NCBI GenBank assembly: GCA_009731375.1
Contig: BJOX01000281.1
Span: forward strand, 506,218 to 570,217
Source: Paulinella micropora
Taxonomy: Eukaryota; Cercozoa; Imbricatea; Euglyphida
Length of the DNA: 64,000 bases
Reading direction: 5' to 3'
Numbering within the stretch: position 1 is the stretch's first letter; the number at the start of each line of letters is the position of its first letter. Of this stretch, positions 35,601 through 47,152 are shown piece after piece. The notes below the pieces were generated by a model. That model saw nothing but the letters and a program-made list of their open reading frames with translations, did not search any database and was not told the origin of the DNA. The translations under genes and the position numbers were made by a program.

Positions 35601-36015
35601 TAGCCTCTTTGCTGCCTCACCCGCCTTGCCCCAACTCCCCCCCTGTCCAAACTTAACTCCACACTGTTCTCCCTTCCAGTTCAGCCCAGTACAACGAGTG
35701 GTTAGTGGGCCTGTGGTGTGGCTCTTAGGAGTGAGTGTAGTGGGACGTGGTGTTTCGTTCTTTGATTATCTTGAGTTCTGAGAGGGTGTGAGTATCGGTT
35801 TCTCACTTTTCCGTTTCTCTTTCTCTTTCACTTGCGAGGGTCTTGGTTGCAATGGTGAGGGTTGCACACGTTGTGTGTCTCGTGAGGTTGTGAGGGCAGG
35901 AGTGGTTGTTGTAGAGGTGTCGGGGTGTTGAGCACTAGTGAGAGTGCGGGGTAGAGGGTTGTGGGGTCTGTCTCGGAGTGTGTTTCGAGCCATTGGAGCA
36001 CTCGACAGCTCTTCC

Positions 36016-36093
36016 CCCCCCCCCCCCCCCCCCCCNNNNNNNNNNNNNNNNNNNNNNNNNNNNNNNNNNNNNNNNNNNNNNNNNNNNNNNNNN
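36016..36093. other. Poly-C and assembly gap (58 N at 36036-36093)
   Basis: A run of about 20 C precedes the N block. It interrupts the gag-like element. Confidence 1.
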
Positions 36094-36178
36094 ACGGGCT
36101 CTTGCGGGTTGATCTAAGGGTTTGTTGTCACTTTGCTCCTTTGGAGGCTCACTATCCTCCTCGCCCTCTTGCTCTGCT

Positions 36179-37213
36179 TCACGAGCAATAATGCTTTCTC
36201 CACTTTCTATGTTTCCCTCCATTGCTTTCTGCACCCTCTATCATGACTAGCCCATAGTCTTCTTCTTCTGAGCTGTCTTCCCCTTCAGACTTGTCTTCTT
36301 CTTCCTCTTCACCCTCCTCTCCTACTTCTCCCCTCATAAGAGTGACTCCTTTGGCTCCTTTCTTTTTAAACTTGCCACTCTTGTCTCTTTGCTTTCCTTT
36401 TGTGGAGCTAGAGTGAGTTGCCTTTGGACTAGTTCGTTTGGGGCCTGACTTTTGTTTAGGGCAAAAACGCTTTGTGTGTCCAGTCTGGTAGCAGTTATAG
36501 CATGTCGCTGTCAGCCACCATTCCTGCTCTGAACTATCACTAACATTCTTGTTGCCCTTGCCCTTCCCGTTGTTCTTAGTCCATTTCTTGTTCTTCTCTC
36601 TCTTTTCTCCCTTCTCTCCTCCCTCTCCCTCTCCAAACAGTAGGTTCGCTCCCTTACCCTCTCTCTTCCTCTCTTTCTCCTTCCTACGTTCCTTTCTCAG
36701 TCTTTTCTGCTTCGCTTCCCACAACACGTAAATTTCTCTTGCCGACTCTACCATATCATCATGTGTTGGCCTGCTCGCTGCTGCTAATCTGTAATGATCG
36801 TTGAGATAAGCGGGCCCATAGGCCTCATGCTCTGCTAGCTTCTCTACCAACCCATTTACTGCTTCCTCTGGCTCAAATGGCTTCCCTCTCAGAGCTTCTA
36901 GCCAGTTTTTCTGCAGTAGGTGTTGTGTTAGATACTCATCCACATCCTCTGTCGGTCTCGGTCTCATCTCTTTAAATGCTTTCTCCTCTATGCATCTCGC
37001 CGCACCACTTAGATTACCGTATTTCGCTTCGACAATACCGACTTTCTCAAACGGGCAATGAACGTTTTTACTGCGCAGAAAATGAATCACCTTGGATTCC
37101 GAGAATGCTTTTGTTACGAGAAGTTGAAACATCCTGCAGCGATGCAGGTATTGCATTTCTTCTCTGTATCTTTTCTTCCTCAGCAAATACACGTCCTTGT
37201 TGGTTCTTGTCAT
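36179..37213 (-). CDS. Gag-like protein with CCHC zinc knuckle (second ORF)
   Basis: 344 residues starting MTRTNKDVYLLRKKRYREEM. The first half has a helical capsid-like region (YLTQHLLQKNWLEALRGKPF). A basic KERKR stretch comes before a canonical CCHC knuckle, CYNCYQTGHTKRFC (C-x2-C-x4-H-x4-C), and an acidic tail follows (GEEGEEEEEDKSEGEDSSEE). This is the nucleocapsid of an LTR retrotransposon Gag. Its ATG overlaps the stop of the preceding frame (37674-37210) as ATGA, so it is either translationally coupled or a +1/-1 break in one Gag. No pol is found with it. Confidence 0.65.
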   Translation of the reverse strand: MTRTNKDVYLLRKKRYREEMQYLHRCRMFQLLVTKAFSESKVIHFLRSKNVHCPFEKVGIVEAKYGNLSGAARCIEEKAFKEMRPRPTEDVDEYLTQHLLQKNWLEALRGKPFEPEEAVNGLVEKLAEHEAYGPAYLNDHYRLAAASRPTHDDMVESAREIYVLWEAKQKRLRKERRKEKERKREGKGANLLFGEGEGGEKGEKREKNKKWTKNNGKGKGNKNVSDSSEQEWWLTATCYNCYQTGHTKRFCPKQKSGPKRTSPKATHSSSTKGKQRDKSGKFKKKGAKGVTLMRGEVGEEGEEEEEDKSEGEDSSEEEDYGLVMIEGAESNGGKHRKWRKHYCS

Positions 37214-37674
37214 CTGTCTTTCTTCTTTCTGTTCGCCCTATCCTCCCAAGCTTTCTTCTCTTCCTTTGAGAGGTCTTTCCAGTTGACAGGTTTCTCTTGC
37301 TGTGTGTTCGAGTCTGGTGGTGTTTGGCTACTTCTCTGTCTCTGTTGTCGTGTTTGTTGTGTCTCTGTTTCACTTTCTTCTTCGTCTGATCCTTCCGGTG
37401 TGTCTACCTCGTGTGGTTCTCTCGGTTCTTCCATTTCTTCTGCTTTTCTCATCCTGTCTCTATCAAAACCATACTTTGTTCTTGCCTCTTTATGGTATTT
37501 GAAAGCATCATGAAACATATCCCCGAGTGTTGTGCTAATCCCGTAGGCATACCCCTCTATCTGGTAATAGCAACTCTGTAAATCCTTTTTATTTCCGCTA
37601 AACACCGGAGTGTGAGACATCAATTGTCTCATGCTGATCGCATGGTGCCGAAATTCGTTTCCCCAGCGGCTCAT
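37210..37674 (-). CDS. Gag-like N-terminal ORF of the same element
   Basis: 154 residues starting MSRWGNEFRHHAISMRQLMS. A small aromatic helical part (LQSCYYQIEGYAYGISTTLG) resembles Gag N-termini of copia-type elements. It continues into a Glu/Gln-rich linker and ends at a TGA overlapping the next ATG. Together with 37213-36179 it probably made one Gag. Confidence 0.55.
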   Translation of the reverse strand: MSRWGNEFRHHAISMRQLMSHTPVFSGNKKDLQSCYYQIEGYAYGISTTLGDMFHDAFKYHKEARTKYGFDRDRMRKAEEMEEPREPHEVDTPEGSDEEESETETQQTRQQRQRSSQTPPDSNTQQEKPVNWKDLSKEEKKAWEDRANRKKKDR

Positions 37675-38723
37675 AATCGTTGATTAGGTAATACCCGGTC
37701 ACTCACGGACCTAGTACCTTAGACGCCGGTTTGCTGAGAGACTCCGTTAGAAGCCACGATACCAATCGACACTTTTAATCCGCACGTATATAGCTGAGAA
37801 CTGACAAACTCAAAGGTAATAATGAAACTGAAATAAAGTCCGCACGACTGTAATTATTACACAATGGTTATTGTCCGATTCTGAATGCCAATATGGACCG
37901 TTTCGTCCGTTACAATCATTGACTAGAACTATACTGATAAATTACTTACCAGTCACAAAGTAATCACTAAAAGTAAAACGTAATTGTCCTACCAACGTGG
38001 TTACCTCTGTCCTAATACGTTGTTGTATAGCCACTCCTGAAGGAGAGGGTCTTTCCAAATCGATCTGTCGACAGAACTCACCAACTCTGTGTGTGTAGTT
38101 TTCTCTTGAATGGAAAAAAATTCGAATTGTGAGTTTGTATACAACTCTTCAAGTAGGCAGATACAACGAACTCTTAATAGAACACTATGGCTGCTTTGAG
38201 TCCTGACTTAATGTGAGCAGGTGAAACTTTCATACCAGTAAATAGTAGAGAGGTCACTTCGTTTATTTACGTAATTTCGAACTCTTGGCAGCCTGCTTGG
38301 ATGCAACTTACAATCAAGTGTCGAACGTAGATTGTGAGGTCTCCAATTCTCAAACGGATAGTGTCGCGAGTTTTCAAGTTGACAGTCATTAAACTGATAG
38401 TGTCGGGTTGTTGGACTTGAAAATTCCCAAATCGATTTGGGAAGCCTCTAGGCGAAAATGACTGGAAGTCACGGGAAAACATTGCGTTCTTCGGTGTATT
38501 TCCTTGTTCTAAAATTTACCGTAAAACGTGATTTCACGGGAAATCAGGAAAAGATAATATAAGGAGGAAAAAGGCAATAGTCAATCTTTTCTGAAAAGAT
38601 CCGAGGCTTTGACTTAATCGTTTGAAATGACATTTCTGAACGGAATCGAAAACTAGTTAGTGAAGTCGAAAAGTAGTGCAGAGGAGAATCTAAAGAACCG
38701 GTCAAAAAGAGTGTCTTATCAAC
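37675..38723 (-). promoter_or_regulatory. Leader / partial LTR of the gag-like element, with candidate PBS
   Basis: There is no coding signal for about 1 kb upstream of the gag start. On the minus strand at 37773-37759, TGGTATCGTGGCTTC resembles primer-binding sites complementary to a tRNA 3' end (TGG start; compare TGGTATCAGAGC of plant copia elements). Sequence above it could be the LTR, now cut by the copia insertion at 38724. No second LTR copy was found. Confidence 0.3.
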
Positions 38724-38728
38724 GGTAA

Positions 38729-39052
38729 CTTAAGATGTAGGTCAGTATAAATGATATGAGAAGCCGGTTTCACGTCTCCCGGGCGTCCCCAGTTGACTAG
38801 CTGACCAGCTCCACAAGAACTTTAATAGAATTATCCTCCCAGCAGACAAAAGCCCGCCAAACAACCAAAACAGAAGACGAGAGCTCTAAGCTTTTAAATT
38901 TCATGTGTCCGTGCAGGTCACATTGGCATTGGTGGCACCAATACCACCCATACCAGAAAATACACCCCTTTTTCCGTACTAACTACTAACTGACAATATT
39001 AACTAACGTATTAACCAGTTGTATTAATCCCATCACTTAGCTCACTCCCCAA
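38729..39052 (-). repeat. Copia-like 3' LTR
   Basis: It matches 58379-58707 over its whole length, with a CTTG insertion/deletion near one end. In element orientation it runs from TTGGGGAGTGAGC to CTTAAG. The ends are not the usual TG...CA. They are set by the target duplication on one side and by the PBS and polypurine tract on the other. Confidence 0.85.
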
Positions 39053-39062
39053 GCTCCCCCTT
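39053..39062 (-). other. Copia-like polypurine tract
   Basis: In element orientation AAGGGGGAGC stands immediately before the 3' LTR, as expected for the plus-strand primer. Confidence 0.6.
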
Positions 39063-39126
39063 GATGGCATTAATACCCACACACTCACACCCTTGCACTT
39101 AACTCATTCCATGTGCGTTCCAATGT

Positions 39127-39933
39127 TCAAGGTTGCGCAATCCTTCCCACTATCTTGGAGTAACTGGGTCCCCGCTGCCGCTTGGTGTTGGCATCTCCGT
39201 AGTTGTCTGGGGAACTAATATTCTCCAACACCGCTTTTCCCGCCAATATCATCGCGTTGACATAGGCGTAGCGCAGATCGATGTGGTCCAACTTCTGACG
39301 GTAGATGTTAGTGGTTGCCAGATCAATTGCACCCTTGTTATCCTCGTACACCACCGATGGCTTACCCCACCCTTGCTTGGCCATGTCTTTTGCTACTCTG
39401 CCCCCGGCGATTCCGTTGATAAAGTTTGCAATCTTTTCCTGTCCATGCAGGCACGCGTCCATCGCGTAGATCTCCGCCTCGCAGGTGGACTCCTCCGGAG
39501 GCGCTTCCATTCGAACATGCCCCTCTGGCATTTTCTCCTCAGGTGGCGGTAGCGTCCCCACCGCCTCCGCTTGCAGATCTTGCTGCTTCGCCAGCAGCTT
39601 TTCCCTCCTTTCCTTGCTACGCAGCCCACGCGGCTTCGGTAACTCCACTGTAATTGTGCGCTTCATACACACCGGGTTTACCGATCCACCAAGCATGAAG
39701 TGAATTACGGCCAGTCGAGCCCTGCGGTCGCCCCAGTCACCCTTCCAATTTGCGTCTGGGTAGGACGTCAGGCGCGTACTTTCCTTTTGGTAGAAACGAA
39801 CTCCTCGCCGCGCGGTGCCCGGAAGGTACCTCATCACTTGTTCCGCCTCTCGGAAGGGGAACTCTTTTGGCTTTGACGTATAGCGCGCCATCTCCGCCAC
39901 CGGCCCTAGCGTGTCATGCCTCGTCACCCTCAC
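39127..39933 (-). pseudogene. Copia-like RNase H and Pol C-terminus
   Basis: 268 residues with the copia RNase H pattern: SYPDANWKGDWGDRR (first Asp), STCEAEIYAMDACLHG (Glu) and VVYEDNKGAIDLA (Asp), then RQKLDHIDLRYAYVNAMI and VLENISSPDNYGDANTKR. This is the usual end of copia Pol. The frame stops 75 bp before the LTR. An insertion of about 60 residues (GLRSKERREKLLAKQQDLQA) separates the first two motifs. RNase H removes the RNA template during cDNA synthesis. Confidence 0.8.
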
Positions 39934-40676
39934 CCAGATGAGTTATTCCGCAGATATGGTAAGGCGAGAATTCTTCCAGTACACTCGGGACTCCCACGCG
40001 GCACCCCGGCATTAGCCACGGCGAATCCAGAGACGCTAAGTCCTTTGTCTTGAGCCGCTCGCTCGCCTCCTTAATAAAGGATTCCTGGAATAACTTGACA
40101 GTTCGCCCCAACTCCGGATGCCGTCCATCCTCGATGTCGATCCCCACCACTCCCGTTGGCGGTTCACTTTGAATACCTTAAAGCAGCTTCGCCCGCCTCC
40201 CGGAACTTCTCCTTCGCCTCCTCGTCGCCGAAGCCCATCATGATGTCGTCTACATGCACGAACCCGATGTCAGGCTTACTCATTCCCGAACGCCAGCGGA
40301 AGAAGAAACACGCAAAAGCCTTGTGCTGTTCAAAACCTGGCGATATCATGAAGGGTACTAGCACTTGCATTCACCATTTTCTTCCGGCATCCGGTCGACC
40401 GTACAGCGCCCTTACCATTTCCCACACGTACCCTTCCTCTTCAAAGCCAAAGGGTGGGACCAGATAGGTGGGACGCATTCCCGCCTCCTCTACTTCAGCC
40501 TTTATGTAGGCAGTGCCCACATCAAACTTACCCAACACTAGGTCATAAAAAGTCACCAGCATCAAGAAGCCGAGGATAGTCATGGTGCATGGGGTTGGAA
40601 AAGTTCGTTGCCCGTAGTGCTCTCCTTGTACCATAGAGTATCCCTTTGCCACCAGTCGGCTCTTGTACTTGAGCAC
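39914..40676 (-). pseudogene. Copia-like reverse transcriptase, broken
   Basis: Three frame pieces. 40676-40371 reads SRLVAKGYSMVQGEHYGQRT, then LGKFDVGTAYIKAEVEEAG and ALYGRPDAGRKW, typical copia RT motifs with DV in place of the usual DVxxAFL context. An in-frame TGA separates it from 40370-40164, which holds the catalytic box as FVHVDDIMMG. A frameshift near 40160 leads to 40150-39914. The protein is probably not made intact. Confidence 0.8.
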
Positions 40677-41271
40677 TTTTCCGCCCGATTCTTTTGTCGC
40701 GTCTGCGTACCTTCCCCGGCACGGACTCCCTCTTTCGCCTCCTGAAGCATCCTTGCGCCCACAGGGTTGCTATCTCTTGCGCTCTTGCGTCTTCAAACTT
40801 GCCCGAAACGGTAGCTTCTTTCTCCACCACCGGACGCGTAAAGGTAGCCACCAGTGCCCGCTCACGTACTGCCCATTTCAGAATTTCCGTATCTAGCATC
40901 TTTTCCACTTCATTTTCAGTCTCCTCCCCTTCGAACCGCACAAAATGGGCCGGCTGCAACTTTTCCCCTTGTCGAATGGGATCGCATTCTCCTTCCACTG
41001 CGCCCTTCCGAGTCTTACTCTTCCATTCGGGGCCGTAGGTCTTCTTTGCCCAATTCCAGCCCCACTCCTTTGCCGGCACTTCTACGATCAGACCCCGTGC
41101 CTCTCGTGTCTCGTCCGTTTGCTCCTCCGGCTCAGGCCGCCTCAGCGTTCCTTCCTCCTTTTCTACTTTGACCACAGCTATGCGATCGCTGTCTTGCGCC
41201 CCTTCTGGTTTGACAAACAGCTCCTCCAGATCATCCTTGATCAGGGCACCTTGGGCCTCGTCCACCTTCAA
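40543..41271 (-). pseudogene. Copia-like integrase-RT linker
   Basis: 242 residues, start MKVDEAQGALIKDDLEELFV, then WGWNWAKKTYGPEWKSKTRK. It is rich in Glu/Arg, as in the spacer between integrase and RT. The end runs out of frame with respect to the RT piece that follows. Confidence 0.6.
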
Positions 41272-41461
41272 CCCGGCCGCCTGCCAAATTTTTACTAGGA
41301 TGGGCCATGCCGGTTGATTCTCGTCAAAGTTGACGACGTCGCGCCAACGCTTGACCTCCCCCTAGACTAAAACCACGTGCGCGGAGGTCTCCAAGTCCAA
41401 TCCCATTCACGCCGCGGGCAATGAGCGGTCCTCCTCCTTTCTTAGCCCATGGTACTTCTTA

Positions 41462-42565
41462 TCAAGCACCGCATGACAAAGGCATCCAAAGGTGTGCAGC
41501 AACGACAGCCAATCCACGTTTTGCTCGTAAGGGAACATGGTAAATAGTCGCGGCTCTTTGCCTCCCGGTGGCGGCGTCAGGTTGTGCCCCCGGTGGCGGC
41601 GTCAGGTTATGCAGTAGCCCAACGTGCAGTAGCGCGTAACCCAAGTACACATATGGCAGTTGCGCTCTCTTTAGTAGCTTCCTCGCCCCCGCCCAGATAT
41701 GCTTCTGCGAGACTTCCACTAGAGCCTGCTTGTTGGGATCGTTCCTAACTGCGTATCGGGGGCGCACCCCAACACTTTCAATCAATTCATTGAAGACTTG
41801 CGATCTCTGATAAGCGCCGTCTCCCCGTATTTGCTTAACCCGATTTCCGGTCTGGGTCCTGCTTATCCGGAACACCTTGCTTGCCACCACGGACTGCCGC
41901 TGCATCTCCGCGTTCAGGAGAAGCTCCAAGTTGATGTATCCCACGGTGTCCTCTACCATTGCCATGAGGCATCGTTCTCCGTTAAGTAGAGGCCTTGCCA
42001 GCAGCGCCGAGGTGTCCACCGACCAGCCTTTGCCCTTCTCCTTCATTCTGGTTCCATGCGCCTTCGCTCTATGGGGCGGCTTTTGGGCTCCACCCGCCGG
42101 ACACTCTGCACACTCCTTGCTAACGTCTTTGTTGACGTTCACTAGTTTTACGTCATGGGCTTGGGCAATGGCTTGCAACTTTGCGGCAGCGGGATCATGA
42201 AATATCCGATGAAGTAGTTCCATATCCCACTCTTTCTTCCTTGCCTTGTTGGTGGTCCAGAAGGCAGCTTGCTGTTCCTCCGTCGATCCGGATCGGAACC
42301 GGATCACCAAGTTTTCCGTGTCGAAGTACAGAAGGGCGTCCTTCTCCTCCTCCTTCACATCCGGGACCACCGCCCTAGTGACGCAAGGCGAATCCTTGCG
42401 CAACACCAACGTGTACCCATCGAGCATCATCTTAGGTCCGGACACGAGTAGTTCGGTTAAGTGCTCACCCACCCACATTTCCTTTTGGTAGGCATCCATC
42501 CCGCCCGTCACCCCGGAGAGTAGGTAGCTTGTAATCCCCTTGGGCGTCCATCCTGGTGGCTCCAC
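41462..42565 (-). pseudogene. Copia-like integrase region
   Basis: 367 residues. An HHCC-type segment (ELLHRIFHDP ... ECAECPAG) comes first. The catalytic core follows: SVDTSALLARPLLNG (first Asp), IRGDGAYQRSQVFNEL (second Asp) and ALVEVSQKHIWAGARKLL (candidate Glu). This matches the gag-pre-integrase plus rve order of copia. A direct repeat of about 25 bp (CCCCCGGTGGCGGCGTCAGG, about 41563 and 41588) lies near the end and probably reflects a local duplication. The integrase would have inserted the cDNA and made the 5-bp duplication. Confidence 0.75.
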
Positions 42566-42806
42566 CCACCGCGCTGAACTCTTTCACCTCCCGCTTGACG
42601 CCCTGCATGAACTCCTTGTAGCTTGGTGGCGCCATGTCTGACACAGCCCCCGAGTCCAGCATGGGGTCGGGGACCTTTCGCGGTCTTGTCGCCTTCCGCC
42701 CATCCTTCCCCATTAGCGCGCGATTCAACATCATTCTTATCACCTCCATTTCTTCTTCCTGAAGTTGCTCAGGCTCCCCCTGGATCTCGCTGGCGTAGAC
42801 TACCAC
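42465..42806 (-). pseudogene. Copia-like aspartic protease
   Basis: A short frame containing PMLDSGAVSDMAPPSYKEF, the DSG active-site motif of copia proteases, followed by a strand-rich segment. The C-terminal half shifts frame into the integrase ORF. Confidence 0.65.
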
Positions 42807-43012
42807 ATGCTCCGGCCTATCGCCTCCCTCCAGTGGTCGTAACTAGTAGGGTCGAGGTCGCTTCTCCCAGCCTCCTGCTATTCTCCATGGCTTTGGGTTC
42901 CAGCGCGGGGAATTTCGGCTTGTTGTAAGGAAATGGCCATCCGGTCGACCAGCGATATAGCAATCCCACATACTCCTGCCATCGCCCTTCGAAATCCTGC
43001 AGATCTCGATGG

Positions 43013-43969
43013 TCATCCCCCCACTGGTTTCTGATTTACTTCGTTTTGCTGCTCCATTATGACTTCCAAACGCCGAATCCTTTCCTTTTCGCTCACCCGC
43101 TCACGCCCAGGTTCCGGCTCCATTTCCATTCGCTGCTTGCCTGGGCTTACAGCGTCCTCCGGAGTTAGTTGGCCCGTCGCCACTCCCTGGATAGGCACCC
43201 CTTCCTTTCGATCCTCTCTTTTCCACAATCTCTTCTCAGCCACTTTGGTTATAAGTTGCTGAACTTCGTTGATCTGGTCCATGCTCACCGCTCGGACGTC
43301 CTCTCCGTAGAGCTCCGTCATCACCGTCGCAAACTTGCGGAGGTGTCGAAGCATGTTGGTGCGTGTCCTCTTATCATCTTCGCTCTCCGGGCGTTTCGGT
43401 TTGGTGGGCGTTAGTTGCCCCTTAATATGGGTCAGTGCCCTCCCCATTTTCTCTTTAAACTTCTTAGCCTTAGGCGTGTCGTAGGGCGCCGCCGCCCGCA
43501 CCTGGGCCACCAAAGACACCGTGTCATCCACCCTCCCCGGATCTTTGGAATCCTCGGACTCCTCTTGCACCTCCGTTGAATCCTCCGGAAAGCTCTGGTA
43601 GAGCTCCGCCATGTGCTCCCTCCACGGGGTGCTTCTATTTTCCAAATACACCAGCGGGTCTGTTAGTTCCTCCGGGGTAGCCATCATTTCGGGCTTGGCC
43701 CTTCCCGGACTCGGCGTAGCCGTGTCAGCACTTTCCGCCTGGCGCTCCGTCTTAACCGCGGTGTTCTCCCTGGTTTTCCTTTCCACCCTCGGAGTCAACG
43801 GAGGCATCGCTCCCTCCGTCACCGGCGACGCAGTCACTCTCCCTTTAGCTACTATCGGCGTCATCTGAGCCTGATCCCGCACCAGTCCGACTCGCTTTAA
43901 GTCGTCGTCATACTTCCCTGCGTGGGCCGGATCCCTCATAGCGCGATACTGTGTCACCGCCGCTTTCAC
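43013..43969 (-). pseudogene. Copia-like Gag/Pol spacer
   Basis: 318 residues, start MKAAVTQYRAMRDPAHAGKY, Thr/Pro/Glu-rich with a helical block (MLRHLRKFATVMTELYGEDV). No enzyme motif. It lies between the zinc-binding Gag part and the protease. Confidence 0.5.
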
Positions 43970-44051
43970 CGACCGGTAATAGTATTACTAAGGCACCCGC
44001 TCCCTGTACACCTTCCGATTCCTCGGCACCCCCGGCTCCTCCCACTTTACC

Positions 44052-45194
44052 TTATCCCTGTTGATGCTCCAGTTGTAGCACTCCGGTATGCTCTTCTCGC
44101 AGAATCGTGAATATGATAGGAACCAGCGACCGGTCCCAGTTCACTCCTCGCCTCTGGGCCTCCTGCCGCGTCAGATGCTCCACCATCTTGTCCGGCTTTG
44201 CCCGTCCAACCAGGTGTCCCAAGCCTCGCTCCTCCATTTCAATCACCAGTCTATAAGCCGGCATCAACGCCCATTCGCGCGACTTGGCCCTTATGCTTTC
44301 ATCCACGTAATATCTCTCTCTCCTATCTTGGTGATTGGTGCAGAACATCATGTCCCCGGTGAGAAGGCCCGCCGCATCCGCCCGCACCTGTTGGTACTCG
44401 GATTCCACCGCCTCCTTTCTCGTTCTCAGGCACCGGTCTCTTCCGAACGTTGAACCGTAGCACCTTCCTTCCAGACGAGCTTCTACCACTCCAACTGGAT
44501 CATCGTCTGCGTGACGCAGATGTTCTGGCGGTATTTCGTAGGTTTCGGGACCATATTTCAAGGGTTCGGGTAATGAATAAATAGAGGCAGGTGTTTGCGG
44601 GGTAGTTATAGTCTTGCTCTTCCCGGTGCCAGACTTACTTCCGGTTCCCTCCATCATCGCTCTAGGTAGGCCGGTTCCATCCCGGAGTCTTCTAAACTCC
44701 TTCCAGTTGAGTTGCCACTCCATGTACTGGTCCACTATACCCGGTCCCGTTGGTATGTAGCGGTACCAGGACGCGGGTATCCACTCCGTCGGCCCCATTG
44801 GCGTGCCGAAGGTTACCAGCCTTCCTCGTCCGTCACCGTAGTTCCGAAACTCATGCGTTACACCTCCACCGTCCCGGTATTGTCGTACAGCAATTGGAGC
44901 TTCCTCTTCCTCCTCCGAGCTTGAGAGAGGGGACTCCGTCTCGTCGCTGTCCTGAGAGATAGAGTCTTGCCACGGCTCCCAATCGGCCTTTCTCCTTCGA
45001 GGTTGCGGCCTCTTTACTCCCTTAGGTTCGCTTGGATTCTGGCCCGGTAGAGACCCTGGGATCTCCTTTGCCTCTCCGTCAGCCATACCATCACGAACTC
45101 GTACCGATGTAATCATACCCAGCATTGCGAAGAGACTCCGCAGCTGGCTCCAATCGAGAGTAGTACGTGGGATCCTCTGCAGGGCCACCCGCAT
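44052..45194 (-). pseudogene. Copia-like Gag/Pol spacer with Cys-rich segment
   Basis: 380 residues. The first half is acidic and low-complexity (SEEEEEAPIAV), then an aromatic stretch (TEWIPASWYRYIPTGPGIVD). Later a region with CYGSTFGRDRC and MMFCTNHQDRRERYY could bind zinc. No family is assigned. The frame begins inside the preceding one (45795-45091) with a shift. Confidence 0.45.
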
Positions 45195-46198
45195 TGGGCG
45201 CGGCAGCTCCGCTTAGATCACCTTCCCCGACAGCCTCAGCTTCCGGCGTAGGCGTAGTGTCGTTTACCCTAGGTGCAGCCAAAGCGTTTACTAAGTTGTT
45301 GAACTCCTCGAAGTTGCTCACCTCCGGGAACAGTCCCTTTTCCTCTCCAAGTTGGCTGGAAGGATTGACTAACTCTGGGCTTTCCGGCTGAGGATCTGCG
45401 CTTGCACCCCTTGCGGAGTGTTGGCTCTCCTCACCCCGACTCCTCTTCTTGCTTCCATTCCTTTTTACCATGTATGCACGCGCTGCCTTCCTTTGCTGCA
45501 GTAGACTGTAGGCGCGGTTGAGCTCTCCATCCTCCTCATCATCCGAGCTCCCACTCGTGTCCGCCCCCGGAGACTTCTTCTTGGCCATGTCGGCCTTCGC
45601 CTTCGCCCCCGGTTGCTCGCCATTCCAGTCCGGACCATGAGTGCACTTAGTCAAGGGGTGGTCACCTCCACATCGTAGGCAGGGCTTCTTAAAGTTGGTG
45701 GCATAATGCCCCTTCCCTTTACAGTTGAAGCACTTCTTCTCCTTCCTTCGTGCTCTTTTGATTGTTCTTGCCTTCTCCATGCCCTTCCTTACCACGCGTG
45801 CCGCCTCCTTCTTTCTTTTCCTTTCCTGAGTGCGAGAATCTGCATTTGCTCCCGTACTTGCAGTCTCCTTCCTTGCTGAAGAGGAAACAAACCCCCTTCA
45901 GCTTGTCGTTGAGGTGCAGGTATTGACACTCTCCTCCCTTTTTGCACCTTCCCTTCTGAAAGTACATGCAGGGAGTAGTAAAGGGTTTCTTTTTCTCAAT
46001 CTTTCCAGGGTTTGCCTTAGCCTTCTTGCTGGCCTTTCTTTCTCTTTCTTTTTGCAAATCAATGTCTTTGGCTTTTCTCTTGAGCTCTTGCCACCATTGA
46101 TGTACATCCCATGATTGCTTGTCTTTCTCAAAGTCTGCTGCAAGCAACCACTGCTTCCAATCAGCCTGCACCTCCTTGTCCCTCATCTCGGGTCCCAT
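45091..46198 (-). pseudogene. Copia-like Gag: two CCCH fingers and CCHC-like knuckles
   Basis: Frame 46198-45719 holds two canonical CCCH zinc fingers, CMYFQKGRCKKGGECQYLH (C-x7-C-x5-C-x3-H) and CFLFSKEGDCKYGSKCRFSH (C-x8-C-x5-C-x3-H). The overlapping frame 45795-45091 has CFNCKGKGHYATNF, a knuckle whose last Cys is Phe, then CLRCGGDHPLTKC. CCCH fingers are typical of mRNA-binding host proteins and unusual in a copia Gag. They could select element RNA. Confidence 0.65.
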
Positions 46199-46294
46199 TA
46201 TCGCGTCACGTATTATCTGCTCAAAGCTTAAGCCAGAGGGATGATGCCCCTTTTTGGCCAGCTGCTCTCTTACTGCCTCAAACTCCGCAATCTG

Positions 46295-47152
46295 TCATTC
46301 ATACTGCATGGAGGAGTTGAACTCCCAGCGTGCAATCTTTCTCTGCTTGTCCAGCAGATCACTGGGATTACCCTTTCCATACCGGTCCTTCAGTCGCTTC
46401 CACATGGCGTCAGGGTGTTGCCCAAATTCCGGTGTGCCGTCCCGAACCAAAGCGGTGACCAGCCTTTTCGCCTCGCCTCTGAGATGGGTATATACGAGGG
46501 TGAATAGCTCCACTCTCTTCTCTCTCACCGCCACTAGCAGACTTTCATCATAGCTTACCACCAATCGCCGTTCCTTGCGTTTCTTCTTGCGCACGGAGTC
46601 CACTGACTTCTTGTCCGACGTTGCAGTTGTAGAGAGTCCCACCTTTGGTGCTTTCTGTTCATCACTGCCACTTAAGCTTTCGCCCCCAGAGGTACCGGAC
46701 GAGCTAGAGGGGGAGGCTTTCCTTTTTTCTCTCCTCTCTTCCTCATACTTTGGTGTTGCAGATTCACGCTTGCTTGTGTTGCCTGATCTCTCTTCTTCTT
46801 CCATCTCTCTTTCCTCTTGCTCCTGCTCTGCCTCCGAGTCCTCAGAGGTTTGATTGTCTTCTGACTCCTCTTCTGCATCATCCAAGCTTGGCATGCTTAC
46901 TTCTTCTTCCTCATCTTCGGCACTCCCTTGCAGCCCTAGTCCTCTGTCTAATGACCCCATTGCATTGCTGCTGCTGGTTGCTGCCACTGCTGCTTTCTTT
47001 TTAACATGCCTTTCCCATAGACTCATATAGCCTGATACAGTCTTTCCTGCAATGTGCAGTCTTCGGAGGTTGGCACGATGCATCTCTAGTTTATGTCCCT
47101 TTACGTCCTCAAATCCACCTTTGAGGTCCTTCCTAACTGCCTGTAACAGCAA
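46295..47152 (-). pseudogene. Copia-like Gag N-terminal/capsid region
   Basis: 285 residues. The frame is open from DWEDFQPSLLLQAV upstream of the first Met. A Ser/Glu-rich linker precedes a capsid-like part: ELFTLVYTHLRGEAKRLVTA, then MWKRLKDRYGKGNPSDLLDK, which resembles the helical UBN2-type Gag. It stops before the zinc-finger frame. Confidence 0.55.

Noticed and set aside
38267-38482. 71-codon minus-strand ORF above the gag-like element
   Set aside because: It lies in leader/LTR-type sequence with no motif and no start context.
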